Assembly (NCBI RefSeq): GCF_023715155.1
Contig: NZ_JAMBNQ010000017.1
Coordinates: 1 to 64,000, forward strand
Direction: 5' to 3'
DNA from: Neobacillus mesonae
GTDB lineage: Bacteria > Bacillota > Bacilli > Bacillales > Cytobacillaceae
Length of the DNA stretch: 64,000 nucleotides
In this document: one piece after another, positions 34,624 through 43,093 of the stretch
How positions within the stretch are numbered: position 1 is the first letter of the stretch
Layout: every line of letters begins with the position of its first letter
The notes under the pieces: model-generated
What the model was told of the DNA's origin: nothing
Database searches by the model: none
What the model saw: only the letters and a program-made list of their open reading frames with translations
Program-made: the position numbers and the translations under genes

Positions 34624-35365
34624 ATATCCCCCAACTTTCTTTTAAGAAATGAAGAATACGGTCAACGGAGCGTTCTACTAATACTTTCCCTTTCTCCACT
34701 GTTCCTAAAGTGGCATCGCCAATGGTGCCGGAATTTGTTTTATGGGAAAATGCAATATACTTTATAATATCTGGAAAAGCATCGCCGATTTTTGGAGGTT
34801 CATTAATTACCTTTTCAAGATCACAAAGTCCCGGATAGAGATACATCATGACCGATGTTCCTGCTTCACTCGCATGGGCATGAGCCAATTCTCCCGATTC
34901 GATGACTCCATCACAGTGGTTTTTAATAAAACGCCAGTAATCAATCTGAGCACATTGAATATCATTACTTTCCTGTAAATCCCTTGCTATTTGAGTGATG
35001 ATGGGAACATTACCTTGGTGAGTATTTACAAAAAGGAACTTTTTGAAGCCCCACTTTTCTAAGCTTTTGACGGAATCCCATAAATATTGTTTAAAATGCT
35101 CAGGTTTTATTATTATAGTTCCTGGAAATTCCCCTAATGCAGTAGAATCTCCGACCTCTAATGTTGGACCGATAATAGCATTTACGCGTTCAGCAAGAAG
35201 TTCGGAAATTTTCACGGAAACTAATGTATCCGTTCCTAATGGCAAATGCGGGCCGTATACTTCAAAAGCACCAGTTGAAAGAATAACAAAATCCGTCTTC
35301 TTCTTTCTTTCCTCGAACTCCATCCAGCTCATTTCTTTAAGGAAATTTGTTCTTTTTGGTGACAT
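34610..35365 (-). CDS. Creatininase family amidohydrolase
   Basis: 251 residues, ATG behind GGAGG. Family motifs: GAFEVYGPHLPLGTD (E35, D46), NTHQGN and the HASEAGTS segment in place of HAGE-x-ETS. In creatininase the motif is EQHG, whose His binds metal; here that position is Tyr37, as in an EVYG branch of the family. These enzymes open cyclic amides or hydrolyse formamides. Together with TRAP uptake and a nitrilase-type amidase it suggests a pathway for an N-containing organic acid. Substrate unknown. Confidence 0.88.
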   Translation of the reverse strand: MSPKRTNFLKEMSWMEFEERKKKTDFVILSTGAFEVYGPHLPLGTDTLVSVKISELLAERVNAIIGPTLEVGDSTALGEFPGTIIIKPEHFKQYLWDSVKSLEKWGFKKFLFVNTHQGNVPIITQIARDLQESNDIQCAQIDYWRFIKNHCDGVIESGELAHAHASEAGTSVMMYLYPGLCDLEKVINEPPKIGDAFPDIIKYIAFSHKTNSGTIGDATLGTVEKGKVLVERSVDRILHFLKESWGIYEVD

Positions 35366-35426
35366 TCCAATACCTCCATACTTATTTTGGTTTGAAAATT
35401 CAGATAATTATATTTAAAAAAATAAC

Positions 35427-36050
35427 TTAAAATATTAAATTCCTTTTCCCGCCATTCAAATGATTAGTCAATAAATCTATGGCGGACTCGATATCTTTCT
35501 TTTTCATATATGTTATTATTTTTTCATGCTCGGTAATCAATTTAAGCATTTCATCAGGCCCAATCACCCTTGATCCAGCTGTATATTGTAGTTCTTTTAC
35601 ATCCGAAAACATTTTGATAAAATAATGATTCCCGGTAACTGTCAATAAATAATAGTGAAAAGCAGCATCGTTTTCTCTAAATGTGATAAGGTCTTTTTCC
35701 TCATAAGAGCTCTTTTGCCTGTCAATGATTTCTTTGATATTTTTATAATCTTTATCTTTCATAAGTAAAATAGCTTGTTTTAATGAAAAGGTCTCAATAG
35801 CAACGCGCATATCTATTAAATCGTACAGCCGATTGACGGACATTTTGGAAACCAAAACCCCTTGATTTGAAATAATTTTTACAAACCCCTCATACTGCAG
35901 CCTCTGCAGTGCCTCCCTAATTGGTGTTCTACTCATTTGCAGCTCTTCAACTAAGCTATTTTCAGAGAGATGCTCCACATCACTGTTAATAATTTTTTGT
36001 TTAATCTTCTCATAAGCAATATCTTTTAATAAAAGTCTTTTAGTGGACAA
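35427..36050 (-). CDS. GntR family regulator with FCD domain
   Basis: 207 residues, TTG start with AGGTGA about 8 bases upstream. GntR winged helix at 10-75 (VEELQMSRTPIREALQRLQ) and an all-helical FCD ligand domain with the metal residues D (ENDAAFH), H (TEHEKI) and H (LTNHLNGG). First gene of the creatininase-TRAP-amidase operon. A perfect GGTTGTATACAACC palindrome 76 bases upstream is its likely operator, giving autoregulation. Confidence 0.92.
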   Translation of the reverse strand: MSTKRLLLKDIAYEKIKQKIINSDVEHLSENSLVEELQMSRTPIREALQRLQYEGFVKIISNQGVLVSKMSVNRLYDLIDMRVAIETFSLKQAILLMKDKDYKNIKEIIDRQKSSYEEKDLITFRENDAAFHYYLLTVTGNHYFIKMFSDVKELQYTAGSRVIGPDEMLKLITEHEKIITYMKKKDIESAIDLLTNHLNGGKRNLIF

Positions 36051-36125
36051 TAAATTTCACCTGCAGTACCCATTTATTTTTATAAACCCCCTTATTTATT
36101 TAAGAAAATACAATTTCACGTACAG

Positions 36126-36139
36126 GGTTGTATACAACC
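36126..36139. promoter_or_regulatory. Operator GGTTGTATACAACC of the GntR/TRAP operon
   Basis: A perfect 14-bp palindrome containing TTGTATACAA, the TNGTATACNA core of FadR-subfamily regulators. A possible promoter TTTCAA-N17-TAAATA lies immediately upstream on the minus strand, so the operator would cover the transcription start. Confidence 0.75.
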
Positions 36140-36239
36140 TATATTTAAAACATATACGGGGAATTTGAAATATATTCTGGAAAGTTGAAAATATTTTTAG
36201 GGGGAATTACCTAGGAACAATTATTTGATGCTTAACTGT

Positions 36240-36483
36240 TTACGGCAATAGTGGATAATGGAGAATACGACTTTATAGAAGATTTAAATCAAATGAGGAT
36301 AATCAAGAGGATATTGCTTTTGGATTAGGTAGAAAAACAACGGTCGATATGGAATCGGATAGAGTCTGCAAATCTTTCGGGGCGTGACTAGGCACCCATA
36401 TGAATGGCCCATTTCCTGCCATGGCAGGACCTTGTAGATTATGTAGAAGTTTCCTTTTCAAGCGCCATCAGTTACCTTCTATT
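36240..36483. other. Intergenic debris with a 16-bp palindrome
   Basis: No gene. Contains TCCTGCCATGGCAGGA (36415-36430), a perfect palindrome. Some stretches look like decayed coding sequence, without recognisable origin. Confidence 0.3.
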
Positions 36484-36485
36484 TT

Positions 36486-36528
36486 TCCAACGGATGTTGT
36501 AAGCACACTCATAACAACATCCGTTGGA
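36486..36528. repeat. Perfect 15-bp inverted repeat
   Basis: TCCAACGGATGTTGT and ACAACATCCGTTGGA with a 13-base loop. There is no T-run on either side, so it is not a classic terminator. A decayed relative lies at 46836-46866 upstream of the PTS regulator. Confidence 0.7.
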
Positions 36529-36536
36529 GTGATTAA

Positions 36537-36555
36537 ATGTTAATACTATTTACAT
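36537..36555. promoter_or_regulatory. Palindrome ATGTTAATACTATTTACAT (copy of 46879-46897)
   Basis: One mismatch from the perfect palindrome at 46879-46897, with shared flanks (ATAGATTG). It lies 3' of the ROK kinase gene, as its partner lies 3' of the broken ROK copy, so the two regions are duplicates. Confidence 0.55.
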
Positions 36556-36572
36556 AGATTGAATGAAAGCAC

Positions 36573-36626
36573 AGGGAAAGCTTGCCCCATTTTACGCAGC
36601 AAAGGGATTGCTCACAAGCTTTCCCT
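36573..36626 (-). terminator. Stem-loop after the ROK kinase gene
   Basis: AGGGAAAGCTTG and CAAGCTTTCCCT form a perfect 12-bp stem with a 30-base loop, 18 bases past the stop. The T-run is weak, so efficiency is uncertain. Confidence 0.5.
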
Positions 36627-36643
36627 CTGCTTCAAAGTATTGT

Positions 36644-37510
36644 TCATTTTAATTTATCCAAAGTTTGCTGTGCAAGAATTAGTGCCCCCACAACCCCAGA
36701 ATTGTCCCCTAACCCTGGACCTACAATATAAGAAGGAAGATCAGGCAATATAATGTAGTTGTTCATTAACTCCGGCAAATGTTTATAAATGGATGCAAAT
36801 ACCTGCTTTTGTTTCATGACTCCTCCTCCAAGAATGATCTTTTTGGGGGATAGAATCAAAATGTATTGCATAAGGGCTTGAGCAAGATAGTATCCCTCTA
36901 AATCCCAAACTTCCGAGTGTTCCACTAGGTTAATGCCTTGATCACCCCATCGTTTTTCGATTGCAGGACCTGACGAAAGCCCCTCAAGGCAATCTTGGTG
37001 GTAGGGGCATTTCCCTTCAAACTTGTCATCTGGGTGGCGTCTCACTAGAATATGACCCATCTCTGGATGAGAAAGCCCTTGTAAAATTTGTCCATTTACA
37101 ATAGCTCCTGAACCGATTCCTGTCCCAACAGTAATATATAAACAACTATCCAGTCCCTTTGCACCGCCAAGAGTAATCTCCCCTAATGTAGCTGTATTTA
37201 CATCTGTAGTAAAACCAATCGGAACATCAAAAGCTTCTTTTAATGTTTGGACAAACGGATAGTTTCTCCAACCTTCCTTTGGTGTGGTAGTAATATAACC
37301 AAATGTAAGGCTTTCCATATTTACATCAATCGGTCCAAATGAACCTATCCCTATGGCATCCAGTGAAAACCGATTAAAGAACTCATTAACCTGTTTCATC
37401 GTAGTACCAGGTAAGGTTGTCGGTATTTGAATTCGCTCCACTATATTTCCTAACTCATCCCCAACTGCACAAACAAACTTCGTTCCCCCTGCTTCAATTC
37501 CACCTAACAT
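36644..37510 (-). CDS. ROK family sugar kinase (fructokinase/GmuE-like)
   Basis: Start ATG 37510 follows AAAGGGGG by 7 bases and gives the usual N-terminus MLGGIEAGGTKF with the ATP loop; the upstream ATG at 37546 is unlikely. 288 residues. ROK features: GSFGPIDV, TTDVNTATLGE, VGTGIGSGA, the EMGH segment and the zinc-binding C-x-Y-H-x2-C (CPYHQDC). These kinases phosphorylate fructose, mannose or glucose. Next to mannose-6-phosphate isomerase, as in the B. subtilis gmuE-gmuF pair, but a terminator separates the two. Confidence 0.9.
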   Translation of the reverse strand: MLGGIEAGGTKFVCAVGDELGNIVERIQIPTTLPGTTMKQVNEFFNRFSLDAIGIGSFGPIDVNMESLTFGYITTTPKEGWRNYPFVQTLKEAFDVPIGFTTDVNTATLGEITLGGAKGLDSCLYITVGTGIGSGAIVNGQILQGLSHPEMGHILVRRHPDDKFEGKCPYHQDCLEGLSSGPAIEKRWGDQGINLVEHSEVWDLEGYYLAQALMQYILILSPKKIILGGGVMKQKQVFASIYKHLPELMNNYIILPDLPSYIVGPGLGDNSGVVGALILAQQTLDKLK

Positions 37511-37571
37511 CGCCGATCCCCCTTTCATAATTCTTATAGGCAACACATCGAAGCAATTAACCTTCTAGCAC

Positions 37572-37598
37572 AAAAAGACCCTAGGACCTAGGGCCTTT
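37572..37598 (-). terminator. Terminator of the mannose-6-phosphate isomerase gene
   Basis: Minus strand AAAGGCCCTAGG and CCTAGGGTCTTT pair (one mismatch), followed by TTTGT. Confidence 0.8.
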
Positions 37599-37605
37599 AC
37601 AATTT

Positions 37606-38565
37606 TTATTCATGGGATACTATAAGCTCCGCTTGTCCTTCCAGCTTATACTCACGAACACCATAAGGAAGAATAAAATGACTGCCCTTTCTTAACTCAA
37701 AAGACTGTCCATTAATTGTAAGAGCAGCTTGTCCGTCAATTACGCTTGCTTGTAAATAGTCTACGGTCATTTCACAAGCAGCCTGGCCGTTTAATTGCCA
37801 ATGATATACAGTAAAATACTGTTCCTCTACTAATTTCTTTTCCACTAAATCGCCGTTCACTAATTCTGTCTGATCAACTTTAGCGTCCTGATGTGGAACA
37901 GTTGTTACCTGTTTGGCGCGTTCCAAATGCAATTGGCGTTTGTTTCCTGCTGCATCTGTCCGGTCATAGTCATAGACACGGTAGGTGATATCAGAGCTTT
38001 GCTGTGTTTCAAGGATGACAATACCTTTTCCGATAGCATGAATGGTACCACTTGGAACATAAACAAAGTCCCCGGCCTTCACCTTCACATGTCGTAAAAG
38101 TTTGTCCCATTCACCTTGATCGACCATTTGTTCCAATTCTTCTTTCGTGTTGGCAAGATGGCCTAACACTAATTCCGACCCTTCTTCAGCACTTAACACG
38201 TACCAGCATTCCGTTTTGCCATAAGGAACGCCCTCTAATTCACGGGCAAATTGGTCATTTGGATGCACTTGAACAGATAAATCATCAGCCGCATCCAGGA
38301 TTTTCACAAGCAATGGATACTCCCCCTGCTCGTCTGGTTTCTTATGAAAGAGCTCCTTATTCTCATTCCATGCATCGGCCAAAGTTTTTCCGGCAAGCGG
38401 GCCATTGGTAATAATACTAGGGCCATGAGGATGAGCTGAAATCACCCAAGCTTCCCCTGTCTTATCATTTGGAATCTCATAATTGAATTCTGTTCTTAAC
38501 TTTTGCCCGCCCCAAATTCTCTCTTGGAAAACTGGCTTTAAAAAAATCGGTTCATTATTATACAT
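37606..38565 (-). CDS. manA: Mannose-6-phosphate isomerase, class I
   Basis: 319 residues, ATG behind GGAGG. Cupin-fold type I enzyme interconverting mannose 6-phosphate and fructose 6-phosphate. Metal and substrate residues are visible: VQVHPND (Gln, His), GKTECWYVL (Glu), DFVYVPSGTIHAIG (His) and ITYRVYDYDR near the active site. It begins with the usual LKPVFQERIWGG. It can feed mannose into glycolysis or, in reverse, supply mannose 6-phosphate for GDP-mannose used by the polysaccharide cluster. Confidence 0.95.
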   Translation of the reverse strand: MYNNEPIFLKPVFQERIWGGQKLRTEFNYEIPNDKTGEAWVISAHPHGPSIITNGPLAGKTLADAWNENKELFHKKPDEQGEYPLLVKILDAADDLSVQVHPNDQFARELEGVPYGKTECWYVLSAEEGSELVLGHLANTKEELEQMVDQGEWDKLLRHVKVKAGDFVYVPSGTIHAIGKGIVILETQQSSDITYRVYDYDRTDAAGNKRQLHLERAKQVTTVPHQDAKVDQTELVNGDLVEKKLVEEQYFTVYHWQLNGQAACEMTVDYLQASVIDGQAALTINGQSFELRKGSHFILPYGVREYKLEGQAELIVSHE

Positions 38566-38589
38566 GATTAACCTCCATTAGATGTCCAG

Positions 38590-38636
38590 GACGGGTCTTC
38601 TGCTTCTATCAACAGAAGGAAGCAAGAGAACCGTCC
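38590..38636. repeat. Imperfect inverted repeat of the GGGGACGGTTCTTTTGCTT type
   Basis: GGACGGGTCTTCTGCTTC on the left pairs with GAAGCAAGAGAACCGTCC on the right. Second member of the family at 15413-15467. Sits between the EIIA remnant and manA. Confidence 0.6.
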
Positions 38637-38654
38637 CCTTGCTTGGCTGCTTTT

Positions 38655-39098
38655 TTATTGAATACTCTCTAGTAGTTTATAGGCTTCTTCTTTAGAAGAC
38701 ACCTTTAATAATTGCTCTCGGAAACTGTCATCCATGAGTTTACGTGACAGCATTTGGAATATTTTCAAATGGGCATCCCCTGCTGCTTTTTCCGGTACGG
38801 CAATCACAAAAATCAACTTTGCAGGTGTACCAACTAAGCTGTTCCAGTCAACACCGTCACGCTTAATTCCGAAGGCCACAGCAGGACGGTTTACCTCATT
38901 TGACTTACCGTGTGGTATAGCAATGTTCATGCCAAGCCCTGTTGAACTTTCCGTTTCACGGTTTAAAATGGCTTGTTTAAACTCCTGCTTAGAATTTACT
39001 ATACCATTTTTATCAAATTTGGCAATAATTTCATCGATCACGTCATCGCGAGTAATTCCTGTTCGGCTTGAGAATAAAGCTTGCACTGGGATACTCAC
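38655..39098 (-). CDS. Fructose/mannose-type PTS EIIA domain, probable remnant of a larger permease
   Basis: 147 codons from GTG 39098 (a GGAG lies about 10 bases upstream). Residues 14-147 are a full EIIA of the fructose-mannitol family, with the phospho-His in NIAIPHGKS (about residue 64). The first dozen residues are not EIIA-like and overlap the HTH frame by 56 bases. The order HTH, EIIA, manA mirrors manR-manP-manA with everything between the HTH of ManR and the EIIA of ManP deleted. It might still be translated and phosphorylated. Confidence 0.7.
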   Translation of the reverse strand: MSIPVQALFSSRTGITRDDVIDEIIAKFDKNGIVNSKQEFKQAILNRETESSTGLGMNIAIPHGKSNEVNRPAVAFGIKRDGVDWNSLVGTPAKLIFVIAVPEKAAGDAHLKIFQMLSRKLMDDSFREQLLKVSSKEEAYKLLESIQ

Positions 39099-39240
39099 TT
39101 AGATAATACTCCAACCGGTCCAAATCATTCCTTACGGTCTTCTCCGAATAAGCAAGTCGTGCCGCCAAATCCTTACTATTTAATGTCCTTTCATTCTGAA
39201 CGAGCAATATTCTCAATAGTTCCTTCTGTCTGTTATTCAT
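39043..39240 (-). pseudogene. N-terminal HTH fragment of a BglG/ManR-type PTS activator
   Basis: 65 codons coding an HTH_11 domain (NNRQKELLRILLVQNE, LNSKDLAARLAYSEKTVRND) up to the point EYPSASFILKPNR, where such regulators normally continue with a second HTH, two PRDs and EIIB/EIIA domains. Here it ends at once and overlaps the EIIA frame. Interpreted as the 5' scar of manR. Confidence 0.7.
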
Positions 39241-39553
39241 CGGATGACCTGTTCAAAATCAGATATATCAAAATTTAACTTTAATTGGAATCTGAATCAA
39301 ATGGAGAAAATTAAAGTCCTTACTTACTGGGGAGAATATTAATTGGTAGTAGAGTTGTAAGTAAGTGAAAATATATTAAACTAGAGGATTCGGGGAGAAA
39401 TCAAAATCCTAAGAATAAGTACCCCTCCTCACTCGACAAATCCCTCCAAATTCCAACAGATTGATATTGAAACCTGTATCCAAAAATAGTAAAATTAGTC
39501 CATAATTTTAATACTATAAAATTAGCAAAAGGAATTTTGCAACGGAGGATACG
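39241..39553. other. Intergenic, promoter region of the LCP gene
   Basis: About 310 AT-rich bases between divergent genes. No repeat seen. TACTATAAA (39511-39519) is a plausible -10 region for the LCP gene. Confidence 0.35.
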
Positions 39554-40537
39554 ATGAAAAAGAAAAAGATTAGTAAGTGGAAGATAATTGGTCTGTCCAT
39601 TTTAGGTGTTCTTATTTTAGGCATTGCTGGTTTCGCATATGAATACTACCAGTTACAGCCTAAAAATCACTTTAAAACTGTTCCGGTTGTCAGCAATGGA
39701 AAAAACGATAGTAAAGACCTACCAGAGACAGCAAATGTTAATGATCCTGTATTCAACGTCTTATTGATCGGTTCCGATGAAAGAAAGGGCCAAAATATTG
39801 GCCATTCCGATTCCATGATGCTTGTTCACGTTGATTTAAAACAACAAAAATACAATGCGATTAGTATCCCTCGTGATACCCGTGTCCATTTAGATGGTTA
39901 CGGATATACCAAACTAACGAGTGTTCAATATATTATTCAAGCTACACAGGGGCCTAAAAAAGGTGTTGAGGCAGCTGTTACAGCCGTTAGCGAATTAACC
40001 GGTGTCCCTATCAATTACTATGTAGAAACCAATTATGGCGGATTTCAATCAATGGTTGAAGCCGTTGGCGGTATTGATATGAATGTACCATTTGAAGTGA
40101 AATTAACACATCCATGGTATGGTGAAAATAAAAATAAAGTGATAAGCCCTGGTGTACATTCTTTCGATGGAAAAATGGTGACAGAAATTGTCCATGAACG
40201 CTATTCATTAAAAAATGGAGAATTTGGCCGCCAAAAGCTGCAAGAAGAGGCATTGAAAGGCGTTGCAAAAAAGGCACTCAGCCCAAGTAATATTACTAAT
40301 TTACCTTCATTAGTCAAATCAATTGATGATTTTGTTATTGCAACGAATATGTCAACATCTGATATGTTAAGCCTAGGCTTATCGGCAAAAAATTTCAATC
40401 CAGATAAACAACTTACCTATTATCAGATTCCTGGCGAAGGAAAAAGAATGTATGATGATATTTTAAAAAATACAAACTACCAATTAGTTGTTGATCAACA
40501 AAAAATTGATGAAATTGTTTCGACGAACTTTCAATAA
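39554..40537 (+). CDS. LytR-CpsA-Psr (LCP) family cell-wall glycopolymer ligase
   Basis: 327 residues, ATG behind CGGAGG. Short basic cytoplasmic start, one membrane helix (about 11-30), extracellular LCP domain with FNVLLIGSDER, GHSDSMMLVHVD, SIPRDTRVHLDGYG and VHERYSLKNGEFGRQKLQ; the paired Arg and Asp residues bind the polyprenyl pyrophosphate. LCP enzymes attach teichoic acid or capsule to peptidoglycan. Its position 10 kb from the polysaccharide cluster makes it a candidate for anchoring that polymer. Confidence 0.93.
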   Translation: MKKKKISKWKIIGLSILGVLILGIAGFAYEYYQLQPKNHFKTVPVVSNGKNDSKDLPETANVNDPVFNVLLIGSDERKGQNIGHSDSMMLVHVDLKQQKYNAISIPRDTRVHLDGYGYTKLTSVQYIIQATQGPKKGVEAAVTAVSELTGVPINYYVETNYGGFQSMVEAVGGIDMNVPFEVKLTHPWYGENKNKVISPGVHSFDGKMVTEIVHERYSLKNGEFGRQKLQEEALKGVAKKALSPSNITNLPSLVKSIDDFVIATNMSTSDMLSLGLSAKNFNPDKQLTYYQIPGEGKRMYDDILKNTNYQLVVDQQKIDEIVSTNFQ

Positions 40538-40553
40538 AAATTGCTAGTCCTAT

Positions 40554-40601
40554 AAAAAATGCTATCCCTAACTTATATCAGTTTTTGGGGTAGCATTTTT
40601 T
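40554..40601 (+). terminator. Terminator of the LCP gene
   Basis: AAAAAATGCTATCCC pairs with GGGGTAGCATTTTTT around an 18-base loop. Confidence 0.88.
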
Positions 40602-40832
40602 AAATTCCACTGTACTATGGCTATGTCGAAAACTTTTTCCTCTTCACTGCCAAGCTTCTCTTTTTTCCGCAACACTAGTTTGATATATTAAAGCAAATAA
40701 AAAGTAATTCCTTTCCTTATTTACAAGTAATACTCCTCAATCAACCCATAAGTTGAAAACGCTCCCATATAAGGATAAATTAATTGCCAATTGGAAATCC
40801 TTAAGCTACATAACTAGTTAGGAGTGAGTTCT

Positions 40833-40946
40833 TTGGAAGAACAGGAAAATTTCTTGGTCGGTCTTTTATGGGGGACATCTCTTAGTGTTCCATTATGGCT
40901 TGCGTTTTTCGGCTGGGTTAAAATTATGGCCCATTTTCTTCTATAA
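40833..40946 (+). CDS. Small membrane peptide, 37 aa
   Basis: TTG start with TTAGGAG 9 bases upstream; the coding sequence ends TAA just before a terminator. Acidic start (MEEQENF), then one hydrophobic Trp-rich helix (LVGLLWGTSLSVPLWLAFFG, residues 8-27) and a short tail. The ribosome site, compact size and dedicated terminator support a real gene. No family recognised. Confidence 0.6.
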   Translation: MEEQENFLVGLLWGTSLSVPLWLAFFGWVKIMAHFLL

Positions 40947-40968
40947 ACCTTACCTTCAACAAAATAGT

Positions 40969-40996
40969 AAAAGGCAGAGGATCCCCTCCGCCTTTT
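40969..40996. terminator. Bidirectional terminator between the 37-aa gene and transketolase
   Basis: AAAAGGCAGAGG pairs with CCTCCGCCTTTT; T-rich on both strands. Confidence 0.85.
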
Positions 40997-41005
40997 AATT
41001 AGAAT

Positions 41006-43018
41006 TCAATCCAATATGTTCAGCAGCTTCTTCATATTCTCAACAACATCATTTACTGTAAAATGAATCCATTCAACTAAATCATTTGCATGACCCGATG
41101 CGCCGTATTTATCAACACTCATCACCATACCGTCGGATCCTACATATTGTTCCCATCCATACTTTGAACCCATTTCTACAGATAACCGCTTAGTAAGCCT
41201 TTTTGGCAGGACTTCCTCCTTATACTCGGAATCCTGCTTCTCAAACAATTCCCAGCTTGGCATACTAACGACGTTAATCTCGATTCCATCCTCATGTAAA
41301 ATAGCTTGAGCCTTTAATGCTAGTTCAACTTCAGAACCAGTCGCTATAATAATTCCTTCAGCTTCTCCTATAGCAGGTGAAATCATATAGGCACCTTTTT
41401 GAACACCTTCTAAAGAGGCATTCTCCAAAACAGGTACATCATGACGCCCCAACGCAATTACGACAGGTGTTTTCTTGGATTCAATGGCAACTTTCCAAGC
41501 TCCAATGGTTTCAATTGCATCAGCCGGTCGAATGACAGTTAAATTAGGCATTGCACGCAGCGATATTAAATGCTCAATCGGCTGATGGGTCGGCCCATCA
41601 GGACCAAGCAAAAAGCTATCATGGGTAAAAACATATGTCACCGGAATCTCCATTAATGCAGAATGCCGTATGGCAGATCTCATATAATCGGAAAACACAA
41701 GGAAGGTGCCGCAATAACCTTTTACCCCGCCATGAAGTGTTAAACCACTGGTGATGGATGCCATTGCAAATTCACGTACACCAAAATGAATATTGGGCCC
41801 AGAATAGTCTCCCTTTTTCATAAAACGCTGATTATTAATCGTTGTTTTATTGGAAGAAGCAAGGTCAGCAGACCCTCCTACAAGTGTCGGAAAATCATTG
41901 TACAAACGATTTAAGACTTCACCAGAAGCAGAACGGGTTGCCATTTTCTTCGTATTGAATTTCCTTAAGGTTTCTTCACCAAGAGTAAATCCATCATTAA
42001 TTGTCTTTTCCAGCTCTGCCGCCAACTCGGGATATAACTTTTTATAATTCTTGAACAGCAGGTTCCATTTTTCCTCTTCCTGTTTCCCTTTTTCCTCTAT
42101 TTCTAAAAATGATTCTTTTACTTCCTTCGGGATATAGAATGGTTCTTTATATTCCCAGCCGTAAGCCTGCTTGATTAATTTGGATTCCTGCTCCCCTACC
42201 GGATTACTATGAATCTTTGCTGTTCCTTGAAGATTAGGCGAGCCAAATCCAATTACATTTTTCACTTCAATAAGTGTCGGCTTGTCATGACAAGATTTAG
42301 CCTCATCAATGGCATCAGAAATCGATTCTAAGTCATTTCCATTCTGCACTTGTAATACCTGCCAGCCCATTGCTTGGAATTTCCCTTGAACATCCTCTAC
42401 ATTTGAAATATCAACTGGTCCATCTGAAGTAACATCATTTGAATCATACAATACAATTAACCGGCCAAGACCAAGCTGCCCTGCAAGTGAGGCTGCTTCC
42501 TGAGCAACCCCCTCCATCAAGTCTCCGTCACCGCAAATAGTAAATGTATAATGATCAATAACATTAAAATCCTCTCGATTAAACTTTGCAGCCAGGTGGG
42601 CTTCTGCGAGTGCCATCCCGACAGTAAGCGCCAGTCCCTGCCCAAGAGGTCCCGTTGTGGCTTCAACTCCAGGTGTTACATGTACTTCAGGATGTCCGGG
42701 AGTCCGGCTATTTAACTTTCTAAAACCCTTTAAGTCCTCTATAGTCATATCATATCCTGATAAATGTAATAGGGTATACAGCAGAATGGAACCGTGCCCG
42801 GAGGTAAGAACAAATCGGTCTCGGTTAAACCAATCTGGATTTTTTGGATTGTGCTTCATTTTATTCTTCCAAAGTACGTAAGCCATTGGTGCAGATCCCA
42901 GCGGCATTCCCAAATGTCCGTTTTTTGCATTTTCCACACTATCTAAACACAACGTTCTAATTGTATTCACCGATAATTCGGCAATACTACTCCTTGTTGA
43001 ATCGGCAGTGTTCTTCAA
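41006..43018 (-). CDS. tkt: Transketolase
   Basis: I start at TTG 43018, 7 bases after GGGGG; a TTG at 43033 abuts that site. 670 residues. Thiamine-diphosphate enzyme: FVLTSGHGSILLYTLLHLSG, the GDGDLMEGVAQEA cofactor motif, and FTHDSFLLGPDGPTHQPIEH in the pyrimidine domain. It moves two-carbon units between ketoses and aldoses. Last gene of a PTS operon of the ascorbate type, so it probably processes the pentose phosphates made from the imported sugar rather than serving as the housekeeping copy. Confidence 0.95.
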   Translation of the reverse strand: MKNTADSTRSSIAELSVNTIRTLCLDSVENAKNGHLGMPLGSAPMAYVLWKNKMKHNPKNPDWFNRDRFVLTSGHGSILLYTLLHLSGYDMTIEDLKGFRKLNSRTPGHPEVHVTPGVEATTGPLGQGLALTVGMALAEAHLAAKFNREDFNVIDHYTFTICGDGDLMEGVAQEAASLAGQLGLGRLIVLYDSNDVTSDGPVDISNVEDVQGKFQAMGWQVLQVQNGNDLESISDAIDEAKSCHDKPTLIEVKNVIGFGSPNLQGTAKIHSNPVGEQESKLIKQAYGWEYKEPFYIPKEVKESFLEIEEKGKQEEEKWNLLFKNYKKLYPELAAELEKTINDGFTLGEETLRKFNTKKMATRSASGEVLNRLYNDFPTLVGGSADLASSNKTTINNQRFMKKGDYSGPNIHFGVREFAMASITSGLTLHGGVKGYCGTFLVFSDYMRSAIRHSALMEIPVTYVFTHDSFLLGPDGPTHQPIEHLISLRAMPNLTVIRPADAIETIGAWKVAIESKKTPVVIALGRHDVPVLENASLEGVQKGAYMISPAIGEAEGIIIATGSEVELALKAQAILHEDGIEINVVSMPSWELFEKQDSEYKEEVLPKRLTKRLSVEMGSKYGWEQYVGSDGMVMSVDKYGASGHANDLVEWIHFTVNDVVENMKKLLNILD

Positions 43019-43093
43019 ATTTGAAACCCCCAATTAACTTTTCGTCCATAGGCATTATTCTCATCAGTATTCTGCAAATAAGGAACTACCAAA

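Noticed and set aside
40622-40632. Spo0A box TGTCGAA
   Set aside because: A single match downstream of a terminator and not placed to control a gene start.
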